Source: Agrobacterium fabrum (GTDB lineage Bacteria > Pseudomonadota > Alphaproteobacteria > Rhizobiales > Rhizobiaceae). From it: 8,016 bases of DNA. The position numbers and the translations under genes were made by a program. Where the stretch lies: assembly GCA_003241215.1 (NCBI GenBank), contig QFOL01000179.1:1-8016 (forward strand). Reading direction: 5' to 3'. The notes under the pieces are model-generated. The model saw nothing but the letters and a program-made list of their open reading frames with translations. It ran no database searches and was not told where the DNA came from. Below, piece after piece: positions 1 to 6,157 of the stretch (its first letter is position 1; each line of letters starts with the position of its first letter).

Positions 1-13
1 ACCGCTTCGCAAT

Positions 14-697
14 ATGGCAAAAAAAACAGTGCTGCGGCTTACCGGCGTCGAGAGAACCTATGGTCAGGGCGAGACGTCGCTTTCCATTCTGCGCAAGGCT
101 GATTTCGAATTGAAGAGCGGCGAGATGGTGGCGCTGGTCGCGCCTTCGGGAACCGGCAAATCCACGCTGCTGCATCTGGCGGGACTTCTCGAACATCCAG
201 ATGCCGGCGAGGTCTATATTAACAACGCGCCCTGCAACGGTCTGCCGGATGAAACGCGAACCGCGATCCGCCGCAGCGATATCGGTTTTGTCTACCAGTT
301 CCATCATCTCCTGCCGGAATTCTCGGCGGTGGAGAATGTGATGATGCCCCAGCTCATCGCCGGCCTGACGCAGGCGGAAGCGCGCAAGCGCGCCAGCGCG
401 CTGCTGGACTACATGCGGGTCGGCCATCGTGGTGAACACCGTCCGGCGGAACTCTCCGGCGGTGAACAGCAGCGTGTCGCCATCGCCCGCGCCGTTGCCA
501 ATGCACCGCTCCTGCTGCTTGCCGACGAGCCGACCGGCAATCTCGATCCGGAAACCGCCCATTATGTTTTCGATGCGCTGGAAGCGCTGGTGCGTCAATC
601 CGGCCTCGCGGCGCTGATCGCCACCCACAATCATGAACTCGCCGCCCGCATGGACCGTCGCGTGACGCTGGCCGACGGCAAGATCGTCGATTTCTGA
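14..697 (+). CDS. lolD: LolD, ATP-binding subunit of the LolCDE lipoprotein-release ABC transporter
   Basis: Cytoplasmic ATPase that powers LolC/LolE in extracting outer-membrane-destined lipoproteins from the inner membrane and handing them to LolA. The 227-residue length is normal for the family. Seen in the sequence: a Walker A variant APSGTGKS (residues 43-50, Lys49), Q-loop Gln95 in [15 protein letters not shown] signature LSGGEQQR (147-154), Walker B LLLLADE (166-172, Asp171 and Glu172), D-loop GNLD (175-178) and switch His205 in ATHNHEL. The [14 protein letters not shown] stretch after the Q-loop is typical of LolD rather than of general MacB/FtsE-type ATPases. lolC/E is normally immediately upstream and would be off the left edge. 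Only 13 bases precede this ATG and none forms a clear Shine-Dalgarno; the frame stays open to the edge, so the start is likely but not proven. All catalytic motifs are intact. Confidence 0.93.
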   Translation: MAKKTVLRLTGVERTYGQGETSLSILRKADFELKSGEMVALVAPSGTGKSTLLHLAGLLEHPDAGEVYINNAPCNGLPDETRTAIRRSDIGFVYQFHHLLPEFSAVENVMMPQLIAGLTQAEARKRASALLDYMRVGHRGEHRPAELSGGEQQRVAIARAVANAPLLLLADEPTGNLDPETAHYVFDALEALVRQSGLAALIATHNHELAARMDRRVTLADGKIVDF

Positions 698-835
698 GCT
701 GATGCGCGACGCACAACCCTCGTGCGCCAATTTTTCCATAACGCTCGAAACGATCGCTCCCGCCGATTGGGGTGAATGACGGCTCCGGGACGGGATTGCG
801 CCGAGCTGACAAGTCGATCCGCCCGGTGCTCTCCA

Positions 836-867
836 GAGAACGCCCGTTCTCCAAATTTGAATTTTTT
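836..867 (+). terminator. Upstream member of a possible tandem terminator
   Basis: A perfect 6-bp stem GAGAAC/GTTCTC (836-841 with 846-851) closes a GCCC loop. It is followed, after a 10-base A/T-rich gap, by TTTTTT at 862-867. The gap between stem and U-tract makes it a poor intrinsic terminator on its own; it may only assist the stronger one immediately downstream. Confidence 0.35.
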
Positions 868-870
868 CCG

Positions 871-902
871 AACCCGGGGATGTTTTTACCTCCGGGTTTT
901 TT
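871..902 (+). terminator. Rho-independent terminator of the lolD transcript
   Basis: Stem AACCCGG (871-877) pairs with CCGGGTT (892-898). It can be extended by GG/CC (878-879 with 889-890) across a bulged T, and it runs directly into a six-T tract (897-902). This is a classical intrinsic terminator on the + strand. It isolates lolD from the promoter at 991 and is the strongest terminator in the window. Confidence 0.8.
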
Positions 903-990
903 CGTTTTGGAGTCAGTGGCTTGCTGTTCTCCATGCGGGAACCGAAGGCGATTCTGCGGCATTGGCAAGGGGAATATCAGCAAAACCCTG

Positions 991-1019
991 TTGACAATCG
1001 AACAAAATGAGAACAAAAT
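991..1019 (+). promoter_or_regulatory. Sigma-70-type promoter for the 28-residue gene (and possibly dnaE)
   Basis: A perfect -35 box TTGACA (991-996) is followed after 17 bases by CAAAAT (1014-1019), a weaker -10 matching TATAAT at four of six positions. A start near 1026 would give a leader of about 20 bases before the ATG at 1047. The promoter is overlaid by three GAAC half-sites, the arrangement expected for a LexA-repressed promoter with a strong -35. Confidence 0.65.
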
Positions 1020-1025
1020 TGGAAC
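1000..1025 (+). promoter_or_regulatory. Triple LexA half-site array (GAAC-N7-GAAC-N7-GAAC)
   Basis: GAAC occurs at 1000-1003, 1011-1014 and 1022-1025, each separated by exactly seven bases, giving two overlapping copies of the alphaproteobacterial LexA box (direct repeat GAAC-N7-GAAC, equal to GTTC-N7-GTTC on the other strand). Both spacers start with AAAA. The array covers the promoter spacer, the -10 and the predicted start site, so bound LexA should block polymerase. The half-sites recur every 11 bases and so lie on nearly the same helix face. The sequence match is direct; LexA binding is inferred. Confidence 0.82.
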
Positions 1026-1046
1026 ATAACGAGTAAGGAGAGACCA

Positions 1047-1133
1047 ATGACTGATTTCATCCGTGACGTTGCCGCTTTTGCCTCCATCGCTGTCTTCGTA
1101 GCCAGCTTTTCGGTGATCCTCACCGCCCTGTGA
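1047..1133 (+). CDS. Putative SOS-controlled 28-residue single-span membrane protein (SidA/TisB-like in type)
   Basis: A 28-codon gene, below the usual gene-calling cutoff. It has a strong Shine-Dalgarno (AAGGAG, 1035-1040) six bases before its ATG. The protein has a short polar start (MTDFIRD) followed by about 21 hydrophobic residues rich in Ala, Val, Ile, Phe and Ser to the last codon, enough for one inner-membrane helix; there are no Cys or charged residues after Asp7. Its promoter is overlaid by three LexA half-sites, so it should be silent until DNA damage. Known proteins of this size, topology and control are Caulobacter SidA (29 residues, blocks division through FtsW/FtsN) and E. coli TisB (29 residues, depolarises the membrane). 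Homology to either cannot be claimed from so short a sequence. No clear terminator separates it from dnaE, 104 bases downstream. Coding status is likely; function is inferred. Confidence 0.72.
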   Translation: MTDFIRDVAAFASIAVFVASFSVILTAL

Positions 1134-1141
1134 AGAGTACA

Positions 1142-1193
1142 CCGGCGCAGAAACCTGTATGGACGCCGTAAAGCGGTGGACTTTGAGCGCCGG
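1142..1193 (+). repeat. Inverted repeat in the leader before dnaE
   Basis: CCGGCGC (1142-1148) and GCGCCGG (1187-1193) are perfect complements. They enclose a smaller hairpin, CGCCG (1164-1168) with CGGTG (1174-1178, one G-T pair) around a TAAAG loop. No T-tract follows, so it does not look like an intrinsic terminator. It could be a structured dnaE leader, an attenuating element between the small SOS gene and dnaE, or chance in GC-rich DNA. Confidence 0.35.
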
Positions 1194-1237
1194 AAATCGG
1201 AAAATCGCCCCTCGATTCAGAATGACAGGATGATGAT

Positions 1238-4200
1238 ATGGGCGATACGGTTGCGCGTGGAGAGACCTCTGGCGAAATGCTGAAAACTCCCGGTTTCGTC
1301 CACCTGCGGGTTCATTCCGCCTATTCCCTGCTTGAGGGGGCTTTGCCCCTCAAGAAAATCATGTCCAAGGCCGTCGCAGATGGCCAGCCGGCCATTGCCA
1401 TTACCGACACAAACAATCTCTTCGTCGCGCTGGAATTTTCCGAAAAGGCGCGGGATGAAGGTTTGCAGCCCATCATCGGCTGCCAGTTGTCCATCGACAT
1501 GCAGGATGCGGCGGAGGATCGCCGCAACCACAACAGCCATCTTCAGAAACTTCCGGCCATCGTGCTTCTGGCGGCCAATGCCGAAGGGTACGAGCGGCTG
1601 GTGGATATCGTCAGCCGCGCCTATCTGGAAGGCGAGGGCAGTGGCCATTCCGTGCATATTACCCGTGCATGGCTGGAAGAAGCCTCCAATGCCGGCCTGA
1701 TCGCGCTGACGGGCGCTTCCGGCGGTCCGGTGGATATGGCCTTGAAGGAGGGGCATGCTGCCCAGGCGAAGGAACGGCTGCTGGCGCTGAAGTCACTCTT
1801 CGGTGATAGGCTTTATATCGAATTGCAGCGCCAGTCCGGTTATGACCGTTCCCATGAGCGGCGCATGATCGGTCTCGCTTATGACCATGATATTCCGCTG
1901 GTTGCCACCAACGAGGCGTTTTTCCCTTCCAAGGCTGATTACGAGGCGCATGATGCGCTGATGGCAGTGGCGCATAACGCCATCGTCTCCGATGACAGCC
2001 GGTTCCGGCTCACGCCCGACCATTATCTTAAAAGTCGGGCGGAAATGGCGGCGCTGTTTGCCGATCTTCCCGAGGCGCTGGAAAACACCGTCGAGATCGC
2101 GCTGCGCTGCTCCTATGTGCTGAAGAAGCGCGGGCCGATCCTGCCGCGTTTCACCGGCGCCAGCGATGACCCGGAGGCGGCGGAACACGCCGAAGCCGAA
2201 GAGCTTCGCCGCCAGGCGGTGGAGGGGCTGGATCAGCGGCTGGCGGCGCTCGGCATGGCGGCCGGCTATACCGAGCAGGACTATCGCGACAGGCTGGATT
2301 TCGAACTCGGCGTCATCTCGCGCATGAAGTTCCCCGGTTACTTCCTGATCGTTGCGGACTTCATCAAATGGGCCAAGCAGCACGATATTCCGGTCGGGCC
2401 GGGCCGCGGTTCGGGTGCAGGGTCGCTTGTCGCTTATGCGCTGACGATTACCGACGTCGATCCTCTGCGCTTCTCATTGCTGTTCGAACGCTTCCTCAAT
2501 CCTGAACGCGTTTCGATGCCCGACTTCGATATCGACTTCTGTCAGGATCGTCGCGAAGAGGTGATCCGCTACGTGCAGGCCAAATATGGCCGCGAGCAGG
2601 TGGCGCAGATCATCACCTTCGGTTCGCTGCAGGCGCGCGCGGCCTTGCGCGACGTCGGCCGCGTGCTGGAAATGCCCTATGGGCAGGTGGACAAGATCTG
2701 CAAGCTGGTGCCCAACAACCCGGCCAACCCGACACCGCTGTCAAAGGCGATCGAGGAAGAGCCGCGACTGCAGGAAGAGGCGGACAAGGAGCCGGTCGTC
2801 GCCCGCCTCCTGGATATCGCCCAGAAGATCGAGGGGCTCTACCGCCACGCCTCCACCCACGCCGCCGGTATCGTCATCGGTGACCGCCCACTGTCGAAGC
2901 TGGTGCCGATGTATCGCGATCCGCGCTCGGATATGCCGGTCACCCAGTTCAACATGAAATGGGTGGAAAGCGCCGGCCTCGTCAAATTCGACTTCCTCGG
3001 CCTGAAGACGCTGACGGTGTTGAAGGTGGCCGTCGATTTCGTTGCCAAGCGCGGCATCAAGGTCGATCTCGCGGCGATCCCGCTCGAAGACGCCAAAACC
3101 TATGAGATGCTCTCGCGCGGCGAAACCATCGGCGTGTTCCAGGTGGAAAGTGCCGGTATGCGCAAGGCGCTGATCGGCATGCGGCCGGACTGCATCGAGG
3201 ATATTATCGCGCTGGTGGCGCTTTATCGCCCCGGCCCGATGGAGAATATTCCGGTCTATAATGCCCGCAAACATGGCGAGGAGGAGCTGGAATCGATCCA
3301 TCCGACCATCGATCATCTGCTCAAGGAAACGCAGGGCGTTATCGTCTATCAGGAACAGGTGATGCAGATCGCCCAGGTCCTGTCCGGTTATTCGCTCGGC
3401 GAAGCCGATCTTCTGCGCCGCGCCATGGGCAAGAAGATCAAGGAGGAGATGGACAAGCAGCGCGAACGTTTCGTCGACGGCGCCATCAAGAACGGCGTCT
3501 CGAAGCCGCAGGCCGACACCATCTTCGATCTTCTGGCGAAATTCGCCAATTATGGCTTCAACAAGAGCCATGCCGCGGCTTACGCCATCGTTTCCTACCA
3601 GACCGCCTATATGAAGGCGCATTATCCGGTGGAGTTCCTGGCGGCCTCCATGACGCTCGATATGGCCAACACGGAAAAACTCAACGATTTCCGCCAGGAT
3701 GCCGGCCGTCTTGGCATCGAGGTCATCGCACCGTCGGTGCAGACTTCCTTCCGGCAATTCGAGACGGGCGAGAACCGCATCTATTATTCGCTCGCCGCCA
3801 TCAAGGGCGTGGGCGAGGGGGCGGTGGAACACATTGTCCAGATTCGCGACGGCAAGCCGTTCACGAGCCTTGAGGATTTTTGCCTGCGCATCGATCCCAA
3901 GCAGATCAACCGGCGGGTGCTGGAAAGCCTCATCAATGCCGGCGCCTTCGATTGTTTCGGCCGCGACCGCGCCGAACTGATCGGCGGGCTGGACCGTATC
4001 ATCGGTTATGCGCAGATGGCGCAGAACAATCGCGCCATTGGACAATCGGACATGTTCGGCTCCGGTGGTGGAAGCGGACCGGAAAAGCTCATCCTTCCCG
4101 CCTTCCAGCCTTGGCTTGCCTCCGAAAAGCTGCTGCGCGAATATCAGGTGCTCGGCTTTTACCTCACCGCCCATCCGCTCGATACTTATCGCCCCGTGCT

Positions 4201-4738
4201 GGAAAAGCTGCGGGTGCAGAATTTCGCCGATTTTTCCGCCGCGGTGAAACAGGGCGCGACCGCCGGGCGTCTGGCCGGCACCGTCACCGGCAAGCAGGAG
4301 CGCAAGACGCGCACCGGCAACAAGATGGGCATCGTCACCTTCTCGGATGCGTCAGGACAATATGAGGCGGTGCTGTTTTCCGAAGGGCTCGGCCAGTTCC
4401 GCGATCTGCTGGAAGTCGGCAAATCGCTGGTCATCACCGTGCAGGCGGAAGAACGCCCTGAGGGCATCGGTCTGCGTATCCAGACGGCGCAGTCGCTGGA
4501 AGAGAAATCCGTGCAGATGCAGAAGGCCCTGCGGGTTTATGTGCGCGATTCCGGCCCGCTGAAAACCGTTGCCCGCCACCTTAACACCAAGGGTGACGGT
4601 TCGGTCTATTTCATCGTCATCAAGGATGAGGGCAGCCGCGAGATCGAGGTGGAGCTGACCGAGAAATACCGAATATCGCCGGAAATCGCCGCTGCGCTAC
4701 GGTCTGCGCCCGGTGTCGTTGATGTGGAGCTGGTGTGA
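1238..4738 (+). CDS. dnaE: DNA polymerase III alpha subunit (replicative polymerase, DnaE1 type)
   Basis: Catalytic subunit of the replicative polymerase. Its 1166 residues match the DnaE1 class (E. coli 1160). Order: PHP domain from about residue 20; palm with GPGRGSGAGS (387-396) and catalytic Asp431 and Asp433 in PDFDIDF; third catalytic Asp585 in KFDFLGLKTLT; helix-hairpin-helix around KGVGEGA (856-862); internal beta-clamp motif QSDMFG (936-941); OB fold from about 1010; C-terminal tau-binding region. PHP metal ligands are degenerate as in E. coli: HLRVH carries Arg24 where active PHP domains have His, TDTN carries Thr58 for His, and GCQ carries Gln83 for Glu. The PHP domain should therefore not proofread, leaving that to DnaQ. 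This start is preferred because AGGA (1227-1230) lies seven bases upstream. It resembles DnaE1 rather than the mutagenic ImuC/DnaE2, which normally neighbours imuA-imuB. The stop lies inside a hairpin shared with the convergent gene. Confidence 0.97.
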   Translation: MGDTVARGETSGEMLKTPGFVHLRVHSAYSLLEGALPLKKIMSKAVADGQPAIAITDTNNLFVALEFSEKARDEGLQPIIGCQLSIDMQDAAEDRRNHNSHLQKLPAIVLLAANAEGYERLVDIVSRAYLEGEGSGHSVHITRAWLEEASNAGLIALTGASGGPVDMALKEGHAAQAKERLLALKSLFGDRLYIELQRQSGYDRSHERRMIGLAYDHDIPLVATNEAFFPSKADYEAHDALMAVAHNAIVSDDSRFRLTPDHYLKSRAEMAALFADLPEALENTVEIALRCSYVLKKRGPILPRFTGASDDPEAAEHAEAEELRRQAVEGLDQRLAALGMAAGYTEQDYRDRLDFELGVISRMKFPGYFLIVADFIKWAKQHDIPVGPGRGSGAGSLVAYALTITDVDPLRFSLLFERFLNPERVSMPDFDIDFCQDRREEVIRYVQAKYGREQVAQIITFGSLQARAALRDVGRVLEMPYGQVDKICKLVPNNPANPTPLSKAIEEEPRLQEEADKEPVVARLLDIAQKIEGLYRHASTHAAGIVIGDRPLSKLVPMYRDPRSDMPVTQFNMKWVESAGLVKFDFLGLKTLTVLKVAVDFVAKRGIKVDLAAIPLEDAKTYEMLSRGETIGVFQVESAGMRKALIGMRPDCIEDIIALVALYRPGPMENIPVYNARKHGEEELESIHPTIDHLLKETQGVIVYQEQVMQIAQVLSGYSLGEADLLRRAMGKKIKEEMDKQRERFVDGAIKNGVSKPQADTIFDLLAKFANYGFNKSHAAAYAIVSYQTAYMKAHYPVEFLAASMTLDMANTEKLNDFRQDAGRLGIEVIAPSVQTSFRQFETGENRIYYSLAAIKGVGEGAVEHIVQIRDGKPFTSLEDFCLRIDPKQINRRVLESLINAGAFDCFGRDRAELIGGLDRIIGYAQMAQNNRAIGQSDMFGSGGGSGPEKLILPAFQPWLASEKLLREYQVLGFYLTAHPLDTYRPVLEKLRVQNFADFSAAVKQGATAGRLAGTVTGKQERKTRTGNKMGIVTFSDASGQYEAVLFSEGLGQFRDLLEVGKSLVITVQAEERPEGIGLRIQTAQSLEEKSVQMQKALRVYVRDSGPLKTVARHLNTKGDGSVYFIVIKDEGSREIEVELTEKYRISPEIAAALRSAPGVVDVELV

Positions 4739-4756
4739 GGCGAAAGCCGTCACACC
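4732..4756. terminator. Shared hairpin spanning both stop codons of dnaE and the L,D-transpeptidase gene
   Basis: GGTGTGA-GGC (4732-4741) pairs with GCC-(G)-TCACACC (4746-4756) around a GAAA tetraloop (4742-4745), with one bulged G at 4749. The stem can extend by C4730-G4758 and a T-G pair. The left arm contains the dnaE TGA and the right arm the reverse-strand TGA of the transpeptidase gene, only 11 bases apart. Neither side has a real T-tract, so it may act as a bidirectional or Rho-assisted end, or as a 3' stabiliser, rather than a textbook terminator. Confidence 0.6.
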
Positions 4757-5988
4757 GGTCCTTCCCTTGTAACCGTGATGAAGTCGGTCCCGGCCCCTGT
4801 CTCCATCTGGTGACTGAGGTCTGAAACAGTGATCGAGCTTCCGGTTGAAAGTTCCTGTTCGATCCGGCTGCGTATCTCTGCAGGAATTTCGAGACGACCG
4901 AGCGCGGCGCTCAGCTGGTCGAAACCGCCGGGCGCTTCGGTCACGGTGATGCCGAGCCGCTTGCGGGATGCCGCCGGCAGATGGTTTTCCAGCGTCACGC
5001 CGTTCCATTCGGCGGTTCCGGCGGTGCGATCCACGGAGACGGCTTCGAAGAAATGGGTGCCGAGCGCCACTTCCGGGTCCTTGATGTCGATGGCGGCCTC
5101 GAACAGCGGCTTGAAATCCTGCCGCACCATGATCTGGCCGGTCGGCGGGTGGTCTTCGCCAGCGGAGGCATAAAGCGCCGCTACGAAGGCGTCGGTCAGA
5201 AGCGGCCCGGTGGTTTTCAGCCCTTTCCAGCGCTTGAACCCGTTGACGGCGCTGATCGTCATCTCTCCGGTATAACCATCGGCTGAACCGGCGTCGAAGC
5301 CCAGACGGGTCAGCACGGCCTGAATATCCATCACCTTTTCCCGCTCGCCACGCCGGGTAATCAGGATGCGCAGCGGCGAGGGGGCCTTGGCCTTGGCCGC
5401 CGGTTTGACCGCTTGCGTCTTTTCATTGACGGCAACCTCGACCGCTCCCAATGCCGCATCGAAAGTCGCCGGACGCAATTCCACATCCGAGAGCAGCAGC
5501 TTGCCGTCATCGGCATCGTCACGCGGGGAAAACAGCGCGGGATGTTCTACGAAACGCAGTGAAACCGGTCGGTCGGTGATGATGACATGCACCCCGGCCC
5601 GTGTATCTCCGAAAAGTGACTTCGCGAATTTCGAGGGCAGGCGAATGCAGCCATGCGAGGCCGGATAATTCGGCACCTTGCCTTCGTGCAGCGCGATGCC
5701 GGACCATGTCAGCCGCTGCATGAAGGGCATGGGCGCGGCCGAATAGATATTCGACTCGTGGTATTTCCGCTTTTCCAGAATCGAGAATATGCCGCTTGGA
5801 GTCTCGTGACCGGCCTTGCCGGTGGAGACTTTCGAGGTGGCGACGATCTCGCCGTTTTCATAAAGTGAGAGCGACTGGTCGCTTTTTGACACCAGTATCT
5901 GCAGGGAACTGCTGTCGGCGGCAAGCGCCGGAAAGGCGAGAATGCTGGCTGACAACATGCCAGCCACAAGACGGAGGCGAAGGGACAT
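4750..5988 (-). CDS. Secreted L,D-transpeptidase (YkuD domain) with peptidoglycan-binding domain
   Basis: Predicted periplasmic enzyme that forms L,D (3-3) peptidoglycan cross-links or attaches proteins to the wall. Numbered from the ATG at 5988 it has 412 residues. Residues 1-23 form a signal peptide ending PALA before Ala-Asp. The YkuD domain spans about 29-138; His101 and SHGCIR (111-116, nucleophile Cys114) give the hallmark motif. A Pro/Ala/Lys linker (about 190-205) precedes a PG_binding_1-like repeat (about 218-273, DIQAVLTRLGF...DGYTGEMT). The C-terminal part has GTHFFEA near 310, then GSSITVSD and ETGAGTDFITVT near the end, a pattern I recall from large Rhizobiales L,D-transpeptidases. 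A longer frame exists from TTG at 6027, but its extra 13 residues would spoil the signal peptide, so ATG 5988 is chosen; it has no strong Shine-Dalgarno. Agrobacterium walls are rich in such cross-links, which fits polar growth. The exact reaction is not certain. Confidence 0.9.
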   Translation of the reverse strand: MSLRLRLVAGMLSASILAFPALAADSSSLQILVSKSDQSLSLYENGEIVATSKVSTGKAGHETPSGIFSILEKRKYHESNIYSAAPMPFMQRLTWSGIALHEGKVPNYPASHGCIRLPSKFAKSLFGDTRAGVHVIITDRPVSLRFVEHPALFSPRDDADDGKLLLSDVELRPATFDAALGAVEVAVNEKTQAVKPAAKAKAPSPLRILITRRGEREKVMDIQAVLTRLGFDAGSADGYTGEMTISAVNGFKRWKGLKTTGPLLTDAFVAALYASAGEDHPPTGQIMVRQDFKPLFEAAIDIKDPEVALGTHFFEAVSVDRTAGTAEWNGVTLENHLPAASRKRLGITVTEAPGGFDQLSAALGRLEIPAEIRSRIEQELSTGSSITVSDLSHQMETGAGTDFITVTREGPV

Positions 5989-6033
5989 GACGCAATACAC
6001 CACATGCACAAAACTTGCTTCACTCAATCATGC

Positions 6034-6052
6034 GAAGTTTAATGAAGTTTAA
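6034..6052 (-). repeat. Tandem 9-bp direct repeat upstream of the L,D-transpeptidase gene
   Basis: GAAGTTTAA occurs at 6034-6042 and again at 6044-6052, a 10-base period (TTAAACTTC twice when read towards the gene). It lies about 45-65 bases before the ATG at 5988, in AT-rich DNA where a promoter is expected. Two identical half-sites one helical turn apart are typical of response-regulator operators. The TTAA cores are six apart, not the seven of the CtrA motif, so CtrA is not called. I see no convincing -35/-10 pair here. Confidence 0.4.
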
Positions 6053-6111
6053 GGACAGAACGCTCGCAACATCACTAATTTGTGTAAAATCTAAAATACA
6101 TGTGTGTTGTG

Positions 6112-6154
6112 GCTGAAGACGGCGGATATGCGGTTCCGCATTTCCTCCTTCAGC
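6112..6154 (-). terminator. Long hairpin immediately downstream of dinB
   Basis: GCTGAAG (6112-6118) pairs with CTTCAGC (6148-6154). Inside this, a GGCGGA/TTCCTC segment pairs imperfectly and a perfect ATGCGG/CCGCAT stem (6128-6133 with 6136-6141) closes the tip; about 18 pairs in all with small bulges. On the minus strand it begins three bases after the dinB TAG. The sequence beyond is A/T-rich but lacks a compact T-run, so it is a terminator-like or mRNA 3'-end-protecting structure rather than a certain intrinsic terminator. Confidence 0.55.
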
Positions 6155-6157
6155 AAA

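Larger units (their letters stand above)
698..990 (+). other. Non-coding region with serial hairpins downstream of lolD
   Basis: No credible gene was seen in these 293 bases. Three potential stem-loops follow one another on the + strand: an imperfect stem with CCGGG at 785-789 and CCCGG at 822-826 (inner GGAT/ATCC pairing), a GAGAAC/GTTCTC hairpin at 836-851, and the terminator at 871-902. This may be the structured 3' end of the lolD message or a small RNA. No convincing promoter was found upstream of the first stem, so the 3' UTR reading is simpler. Bases 903-990 show nothing recognisable. Confidence 0.4.

Noticed and set aside
14..160. Walker A of LolD beginning with Ala instead of Gly as a possible defect
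   Set aside because: The P-loop consensus allows A or G at the first position, and all other ATPase motifs are intact.
710..735. CGCAC/GTGCG stem followed by five T after lolD
   Set aside because: The stem is only five pairs and is separated from the T-run by four bases; the terminator at 871-902 is far stronger.
838..849. GAAC-N4-GTTC, resembling the Bacillus LexA (Cheo) box
   Set aside because: The rest of the window points to an alphaproteobacterium, whose LexA uses direct repeats with a seven-base gap; here the palindrome is simply the stem of a hairpin and no gene starts nearby.
354..1142. 262-codon minus-strand frame covering the lolD-SOS gene intergenic region
   Set aside because: It overlaps lolD antisense, runs through the terminator, promoter and LexA sites, and its sequence resembles no protein family.
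1159..1233. 24-codon frame ending just before the dnaE start
   Set aside because: No Shine-Dalgarno, no clear protein character, and it coincides with the inverted repeat; a leader peptide is possible but unsupported.
2741..4174. 477-codon open frame antisense to dnaE
   Set aside because: It lies wholly within dnaE, has no recognisable domains and low-complexity composition, and is the usual reverse-strand shadow of a GC-rich gene.
6039..6052. TTAA-N6-TTAA as a CtrA binding site
   Set aside because: The CtrA motif needs a seven-base gap and usually a TTAACC-type half-site; neither is present.
6030..6116. 28-codon + strand frame in the AT-rich region between the transpeptidase and dinB genes
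   Set aside because: No ribosome-binding site, it crosses the direct repeat and the start of the dinB hairpin, and it shows no protein-like features.
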